Shown: positions 37,601 through 46,600 of the stretch, in pieces
How positions within the stretch are numbered: the stretch's first letter is position 1
How the letters are laid out: each line of letters starts with the position of its first letter
Assembly: GCF_001949145.1 (NCBI RefSeq)
Contig: NW_019091456.1
Coordinates: forward strand, 558,620-607,835
Source: Acanthaster planci
Taxonomy: Eukaryota > Echinodermata > Asteroidea > Valvatida > Acanthasteridae
Reading direction: 5' to 3'
DNA: 49,216 bases
Program-made: the position numbers and the translations under genes
The notes under the pieces: generated by a model
Database searches by the model: none
Told to the model about the DNA's origin: nothing
What the model saw: the letters and a program-made list of their open reading frames with translations, nothing else

Positions 37601-40600
37601 GAACTTCGTAAGAGGCAAAATGTATGTGGGAACGTTCTCTTTGTTGTTTGGGATGTTACATGTGAGCAGAATTGGCAAAAAAAGAGCACATCAAGGCAAC
37701 AGTTGCTATGGTTATTAAGCACTAGAATTTTGAAATTGCACAATTTGAACTTGCAAAAGAAATGTCTGCGGGGAGTAACCTGGCACACCTACTTGTTTTT
37801 ACCCCCCACCTCAGCACGGTCATCAGGGTGTGGATCCGAGTCATTACCGTTGAAATCCCAGGATGCAAGTGGGTCCTGCAAGTGACCAAAAGCGTCAGTG
37901 TCATGTACCAAGGGGTCAAGATGTTGCCAGCAGTATAGCTGAAGCTGGTACTCTGCGACCTCTAATTCAGAAAGCTAGCAACAAACTAAATTGTGCGCGC
38001 GCGTAAAGACGAAAAATTGGGCAAGGCGTGTGGACCATTTGCTCTGCAAGAGCGGGGTACCAACCATATTACTCTGCAATGTACGCATTTCATTTGCCTG
38101 GTTCTTTTGCTGCTTTCGGCTTTCAATGATGCATTTGCTGAATGGTATTTTCTGTCGTAAAAAGCTTCACAAGATTGGCTCAATGTCTAGAAAGTTCTTT
38201 TGATGGTGAAGCATTGTCACTCTTGGCCCAGTCTAGATGCCTTGCTGTTGCTGTGCTGAACTCAACTAAAAATGAGCATATCAACAGCACAGCAATTTCT
38301 CCCAATGTCAACCTTTATAACTACAATTTTTAACAATCAAATGCAACAGTTTTGTAATGTAGTGGGGTATGTTAGCAGTTTAGAGATGTTTAACATTGCG
38401 GATTTATGCATAGTTCAATGAAAGATAAGTGTGTGATATCTTCGAACGAATGAAAAGGCCAACTTGTTACATCTGCAGCACGTCATGTAGAAAGGCGAAG
38501 TTCCACTGTCCTTCAGAATAGAGTGACTGACCTTATTGAACCACAGTGTACTGATGTGTTAACCACTTGCCGCCGCCAGGGTTTTCTGGTACTGGACACG
38601 TATTCTTTATACCCGTGGCCGGAGTCTCCAAAATCAGACGAAGGGAACTGGGCCTTGTAACAAAAGTCCGTACTCGGAACAAAAGACCAGGCTGCTGGGC
38701 ATTACCAACATTTTTTCACTCTCAAAAGTGGAGATAATCCAGCCTTGTCTTGAGACAGTATACCACGGTTTTGGGGATTTAGCGCGAGCAGATTACCACC
38801 GGGGACAAAAGCGCTCCACAACCACAACGATGAGCCACAAAGTACCGCTGCACGCTAATCTGGCCCCTATTGAAAAGAGATCAGCAGCACACAATCTGGG
38901 CTCTTTTTACAAGGCAGCAGGCCTGGTTGAATACACCAGCGTCAATAGATGTTGTCTGTCAGATTAGAGTAGAAACCAGACAGTCCTTTGTGTGGGTGTA
39001 TGTGTCCAGTGGGAAGAATTATTAAAGAATTTTGCCAACAGAAAAAAATGATAATTATCCTGCCCCAGCATCATCAACATTGATAACTGCCACCGGCGCA
39101 AAGTGGTTAAGCTCCAAACTGCCTAGCTGGACCAGCTCTAGGTGCCATGCTACTGCTGTTCCAAAATTTCAAATCATTCTGAGTTCAGCATGGCGGGGGT
39201 ACAGTGTCTAGACCAGGCCTCAACTTCAGGCCTCCCCCCCTGGGTTCATTTGGCTGCAGGTGAAATGAAACCTAACATTTCGAGCTTTTCAGGTTTACGA
39301 AAAAGAAACAGGGCACTCAGGAATACGCCACCTCCATTGTACAATACATGCGCCAAGTACTGTGGGAGTGTGTGCTTTGTGAACACATAGGCACAATTTG
39401 CTATGAAATAAATCTCATGAATTGTTCATTGATCGAGGACAAATCCAGAACCATTTTTTTGGGGTGGGGTGGGGAGAAGGCGGAACTATTTTACGTTAGG
39501 AAACTTTTGATGTAATCTTTTATGGTCTTTCTGAGGGTGAGGCTACTGTTGGGGGGATCTATACACTTTAGGATGGGAAATAAAATAGACCAACAATTGC
39601 TGACTCATTGTTTTTCAAAAACATTTTTTCCCTCAGAGGGAAGGGAGATTTTTGCCCCACTGCCCACCCACCCCTTCCCTTGTCTGAGAACTGAAATACG
39701 AGACAAGCGAGTGAGTGATTTATGTCATGCACGTGTATTACATGTATATCTGTTTATGTACCATATACAGGGAAACAGGTCTGGTCACGTAGCGCTGTCG
39801 AGACACCGAATGAATTTGAGTCTCCACAACGTAACAGTATTTGATTACTGCAACCTTTTCAGGACGTTCAGTAATACACTGTTTTTCCCATGCCTTGTTT
39901 TGTGATCACTGGAAACCAGCGAGTTTTGGACTGATTCTGGGGTTCATTCATTGCATCAACTTACATAGTTGGCCTGCAAGTCTGGATGAGTTCCGTCTAC
40001 GCCTAAAAGAGCAGTAAAAAAAAAAGAACAAAGATGGATTACGAAGGAGAAAACCAAGACCTTTCACAAAGTGACTGCTTGTGAAAAAAAAGCTTCACAT
40101 TCTGATTAGATTCGGTAATTTTTCTCATGTTTTCATAAATAAACACAGAATGCCGATATGTGCAAGTTTTGCTGTGCAGGCATGGCATACATAGTGAGGA
40201 CCTTTGCACAAAAGAAGTCCACATAGTGTAGGGTGCGATGGCATTGTGTGGACTTGCACACGTCCACACAATGTTTTGCCCTCTCTGAAAAACAGTTTCA
40301 GACGCATTTTGGGGTCATGGGTTTCCGGGGCCAAATGAAGAGGAACAGTCCAGGAAATCATCATCAAAAATCCAGCTCAAAGGAGTTATCCCAGTGGGAA
40401 AAAAGGATATGTTTGCCAAGTTACCTTAACCACAGGAGAACAAAGGAATGCCACATACTAAGCTTGGACGATATTTTGGTTTCAAAAAATGGTGGGTTTT
40501 TTTTTAATCACATCAAACAATACCGACTGGTGATTCGTGAATACCGAACCAAAGGCAAACTCAGTACAGAATTTCAATACTGTGAGGTAATTGTCGATGC

Positions 40601-43600
40601 GTTCAGAATGTCAACAGAACCCTTTTCTGAATAAAGGAAAACCACCTTAGCGTCATGTTTCGTTCCACTCTTCAGGGCACAAGTCATCCAGTGTCTTGCC
40701 AGCATTGTCACTTACAGTGGAGAGATACAATTGTCTGGCTCGACTTGGTAACATGAAACTTACGCAGCTGCCAACTCAACAGCCAAGAGCCTTCTATATC
40801 GCTGCTGTCATTGTGCACTGTACATGTACATGCATTTTGCAGTTTTGGTGTAGCTTACATTGTCTGAATGGGGGTTCCAAACAATGTTTTACACTGGGAG
40901 GTATGTTTTGTCACGGTCATAACCCAAGAATTGGGTCTGTCGTTTCCATTTTATAGTTGCAGGTGTTGGAACACTCATCATTCTTGCCTTAATAATTTGC
41001 CACATTTTGCATGTATCTCCACTTTGTATTATTCCATCTTATGAATAATATTCATTTCAAAATAAATAGATCAATTATTTGATAAATGATGAAGTGACAC
41101 CCCACTTCATAGAACACCATGGTATTAATAAATACCAAAGTATTTTTATCGCAAGGTGCGTTTCCAAAGGAGAGTGACCGTTGGAAATCAGTCTGTAGTT
41201 AGTTGGGGATGAAAATATCGTAGAGGTATCAGCCAATGACTCGGCATTATCATTTTCAAATACTTGTATGTAATTGTGCTAACACTCACAGACTGACCAT
41301 GACAGATCATACAAATGGACAAATGCCAAGAGTTCTTTGACAACTGGGGATAATGATGAATTTCTAGTAACTTGAGTACTTCTTTATTCCCTTTTCACAG
41401 CATCTGGAATAAAAGGAGTACTGAGGGCTAAAGAAAAAGAGTACTTAAGCCATTATTAATTCACCATCATCCCTTCTGTCCTCATATAGAATATGATCAC
41501 GTGCATGCAACACTTAACTGTTAAGTCTCAATGATTAAAATTTGCAAGCGAAGCCAAGTTCCCCTGCAAGGATCGGCCGATCTTACCTTCAATCTCTGTG
41601 AACCTGGTTCGAATCCCACACATGCATACATACATACCAAGTTTCGGGCCCCACGAGGGCCACTTCGCACTCGAAGTGAAAGCGAACACGAACGTAAACG
41701 TTTCCGTTTCCAAAATATAAAAGGAAAGTCTGGAAACTAGATATACAACATTAACCAGTCGGTTGAATTTCAAGCCAACAAAAACATCCAAAATTCACAG
41801 GAATAAAGTTGGTAATTCATAAGTGATGTCAGTTCAAGTTCGCTTGCAAACGGCTGACTGGATGATTAGGGCCATGCATGAGCAGACACGCACAACATTC
41901 GTTTACACAATACTTGAAAAACCTGCAGAATTTTTACGGCCGCTCTTTACTTATACGAGATCAGTAAATGCATGTACATGTATAACTGTCTTTCAGTTTT
42001 ACAAGAACAACAAAAACCCCACTTTAAATTCTACTCACGTGTCTTGAAACAGACACCGACGATGATTTTTTTCGGTTCATATTCATTTTCATCAACCAGG
42101 GTTCAAACTCTATTAGGTTTGGCTACTACTGTGATATCTTTCATATGTAATCCTTTCAATAAGAGATTTTGAGTAACGTACTTGTCCTGGGGCTAAACAG
42201 CTCCCAGAATGCATGTGAAACTGTTGTTGCAGCGACGATAACAGGGAAAGACGATTAAAAAAGTGAATGCTACACTTGACGTAAATCACAAGCCAACCGT
42301 AAAAATGCATAGCAAGTGGGAATTATAGCAGAAACAAAAAAAAACAGGGTGAGAAAACTTAACGGCATTCATGCATCCTGTTCTAAGAATAAACAAAAAT
42401 ATCATTTCCTGTGGCATCTATAAATACAGGGAAAATGTCACAGGGGACAGATTTCAATTGTGAAATGCTGAAGGTTGGAGATCAAAACAAAAGGTCGGAG
42501 TGTATTAATTCAATCGTTTTAAGTAATCTCTTTGGCAGGCTGACTTTCCATTAAGTTACAATTAACCTTTTCGCTAACATATACAAGTAATTTCTACAAT
42601 GCTGGCCTTCAGAGTCAATTGCAGACACAGGTGCTTCTTAGCACAAAGGCCAACGAGTTCTGACTTCAATAGGAGGATTTCATTGAACTCTCGTTTGAAA
42701 TTGGCATACCGGTATGTTCTCTGAATCCCCAGACTTGGGATTCCGTACTTCAAAATTTTGTTTGAAGCGAGGGATAACGAAATCCAGACAACAGCTGTTT
42801 GGACACTTCCTGCACAACTGATGTTTCACAGGCATTACATGCAAATTGTGTAAGGGTCATTCCATGCATAAGGGATCTGAACTGTGACAGTTTTTTGTCT
42901 TGGTAGCATCTGATCTGCGTAATTTGACAACATGTGTACAAACCAGTGAAATTGACTTCAAACTATGTTTGTTTGGCAGGTACATGTACGTATTTTTGTA
43001 TGACTTAATCACTTTTGGAAATGAAAGACGGTGTTTTTAAACATACAAAATCCTATGCCAGATGTAACAGGGACAAGAAGAAATTGGACCCCAAATCTAT
43101 AGAATGACCTGTATTACAGGGTTTCCGGGGGGCGTACAAATGATCATCAGTACAGAATTTGAGATTGAAAGTTGTCATTATTTGGAATGGTACATCACTG
43201 ACTCCACACCAGGGTCTCACCGGGAATTGAATTCTGGATGGGTTAAAGGACTTTCAGAAGGTTATACTCGGACAAAGTTGAGGGTGGGGAAACTTTCCGA
43301 AGTGGGAGGGGGGGGACTGAAACAATGGTCTATAAACTGTGAAGTCAGCCAACTGTGAAGTACATGTACATTGGGCATTGCATGGGACGCTACCAGCACA
43401 TAGATACATGCACTACATGTTGAATGACACAAAACCAATTAACGCTGCTCTTGTCTTTTCCCAGTGAAAGTACAGATTTATGTCAAAGACACTGGCTTTA
43501 TTTGCATACAAATAGAAGAACGTTGTCACCCATTTTCAGAATGGAATAAACAGTTATCAGGGTAGCACATCATTTTTCCAGCATGGCTCATCATTTTTTG

Positions 43601-46600
43601 CCAGAACTGGGGAATTCTTCTGCGATGTGTGGGACTGAGGTCCCAAGAGGAGAGCCTGGTGATGTTGAACTTGAGCTAGGATGTTCTTAACGTAGGACTG
43701 GAACGGTTAACTACAATACGGAACAAAGCCAAACTGGTATGGAAGGGAAGAGGGGGAAAAACATGCAAGAACAAAGCTGTCGGTTGTAACGATTAATACG
43801 GGGCGATGGATTCATGCATCACAGAAAACTCTTTAGGCTGTTCAAAATCTTCAACAACTTATTAAGCTTTCTGTCGACCAAAAGAAAAACAGCAGCATTA
43901 AATTCATGAACACATGCAGGATTAAGCCAAAAAACATGTAAAACATGGTCAAGCCAGTTTGGAACCAAAATCACTTTGAACTTACTCAAGTTGACTTGGA
44001 ACCTGTGGGGTGGGATTAAAAGGGATTAAACTGTGGAATGGGAACGGGTCGTGGGGAAAATAATAAACAGCATATTCCTTCATTAAATCAATGTCACAGA
44101 TCAATGGAAACATCCAAAATGTACATGTATATCAAAAAACACAAACTTTCTCAAATTTGAAATATTCTGGATGTACAAAATTTTAAAATTCATGGAAATT
44201 CAACACGTAATAATTTTCAAGTGACTGGTAACATGACAAACTGCACGGTGCCCAGATTGTTAAATATCCTGAGCATGAGATTTTCCTGCTCGGGGCTCGA
44301 CAGGGGAATGAATTATTTTTTCATACTGAGAGCTGATAGTACATGACCTCTACTTCAGGCCACAGATAAGTTCTAAAGGTTGTGTCAGACCCAATGTTCA
44401 ATGAAAAGTGACGCACGACTTCACTGGCTTTCGCAATGTTAATCTTCCCACCACCAACATAATTATGCTACCAGCAGAAAAAGAAACAGAACGTGTTTTG
44501 TTTCACTCATGTGATCTGATCACCAGTGACTGTAGATCCCAAGCACCATGTGCAACCATGAGTGCATACATGTATATATGCACATACGCCCAAATCACAT
44601 GCACAGTCAGACAACTTGTCTAGCACTGTAAACAGATTTCAAACATGTCAGTAATTGCTTCCATGACATTTAGCAGCATTTCCTTTAAGAAAGTCTTCAC
44701 CATCACTTGATCGGTCCAAAACCTGTCCTGCATTTGAAACAGCAAGCACGCCACAACCGGGTTGAAACATTTCTTAAATAAGTAGGCAATGACTTCCATT
44801 TTAAGCTAAAAGACAACGCAAGAAAAATTTGATTCAGAGGAAAATAAACTCCATTATGCAGTTTGCAGTGGTTCAACTCCAGTTATAAGACAGCGTATGC
44901 ACGTTGATTCAAAAGCATAACTGGTTTTTGGCACGTTTAAGTATTGGCAACAATCTACTCATAAATGTACCAGTAGATGCACGAGGGAAACACTGGTCAG
45001 GTGACAGTAACTTACTCCGTCACTCTTGTTCTGTTTCAGAAGAAAATCAACCACTTGCCGATGGTGCTACATGTATATTTTGGGCCCAAAATGTTGACTC
45101 TCAAAACAAGCGAGATTTACCGGTCAAACACTGATTTGCAGGAGTTATTTGAACAATATTAGTACACTGTTTCTCATCAAGACCTCATGAATATTTTCAA
45201 AACTCTGGGGCATTGCCCATGGAATGATATTTGCTATCTGTACTACGACAAGCCATTCCCGTGGCCAAGTTTAGGTTCAACACATGACAGACTTGTCAAA
45301 CTAGGTGAGTGCCTGTGTGTGCACAAAACAAATGGGGGACTTATACACATGTTCAGATGCCATCCAGAGGCAAATTGAGGTGGGCCTAACAGTTGGTCAG
45401 CCCTGCCTGTGTGCACAGATAGCCAGACGGTGTTAACTCTTCCACTGGCACGGAATGGCTATGCATACAGTTGAATTTGTTCCCCATTTAAACAAATCAA
45501 GAAACTGTGTGTGTTTTTAGTGTGGGAATTTCTCAAAAATCTCTGTTGACTCCCCCTTCCTGTATCCATAAAAAACACTTCTGCAAAAGTAAACTGTTTT
45601 GCCAAAGGAAACTGTTCTGTCTCAACGAAAGCTTGCACACGTATTTGACCCTCTTACATAAACTCACCATCATCAACTACAGCCACCACTGACCCCTGTC
45701 CCATGATGCCTAGCTTCCAGACCGGCGCCAGGTTCATGTCCACGCCTGGCGTCGCATCGTTCTGACCATCATTGTGCTGAAAAGTGAATTCCGAAATCAT
45801 CAACCGCATACACCGTATACATTAGTGTCCATTCAGTCTAAATGAACTTCACCCCATCCTCCAAAAAGGACAGAAAACTTGTCCACTCCTTCACTCTGAA
45901 AATGTGTCTGGAAATTTTCTTTACGGACGGTGACCAAAGATATCAAATGGAAAATGTGAACAGTTGCATGATCATTTCAGAGGTACTTGTAAGAGTCTGT
46001 AAATGACTCTAGTATGTTTTGTAAATATAAAGATCAGAACTGTTCTATCAGATTCTCATTATTCTGCTAAATGTAAAAGTGCTACGCACATTGTACATGT
46101 CTGCAAAGGGCATAAAACAATAAATTGTATGTGACTAGTTAGCAGGAGTGCAAGGGACAAGTACATGTAGAAACCTACCAGATACCACTGATCAGGGAAC
46201 CGGGGATCATTGAATGGCGGTACGTAATCGTCACCAGTTTGGTTGTGAGAAACAGCTGCTGCATCTCGCTTCTCGTGGAAATGCGTTTCCTGTTGTTCCA
46301 CCCACGCTACCTGAACGTGACAAGAGGCGCGACAAATTAAAGGGCCTACGTAATGCAATTTTTTTTTTGTTTTTACATTTGCAATCTTTGAAAATGCACT
46401 TTTGAGTTTCCAGTCTAACCTCCATTAAATTTTTACTTTTGTCATATTTGTCAGCAATGTGGAACTTTGCTTTTTTTATGCTAATTATGCACATACTATA
46501 TCTGCATGTAGGTCCAAAAGTGAGATGTCACTTTAACAAGATTCAAGACAACATCCTCCTTTTTGCCGTTAACAAAACTGAGATTTTCTAGAAGGGAAAC

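Noticed and set aside
37810-37875. Exon e ending at GAG|GTGGGG
   Set aside because: Ends in phase 0 and would put the HGTRCAGE exon out of frame; the GTAGGT donor 17 bp further fits.
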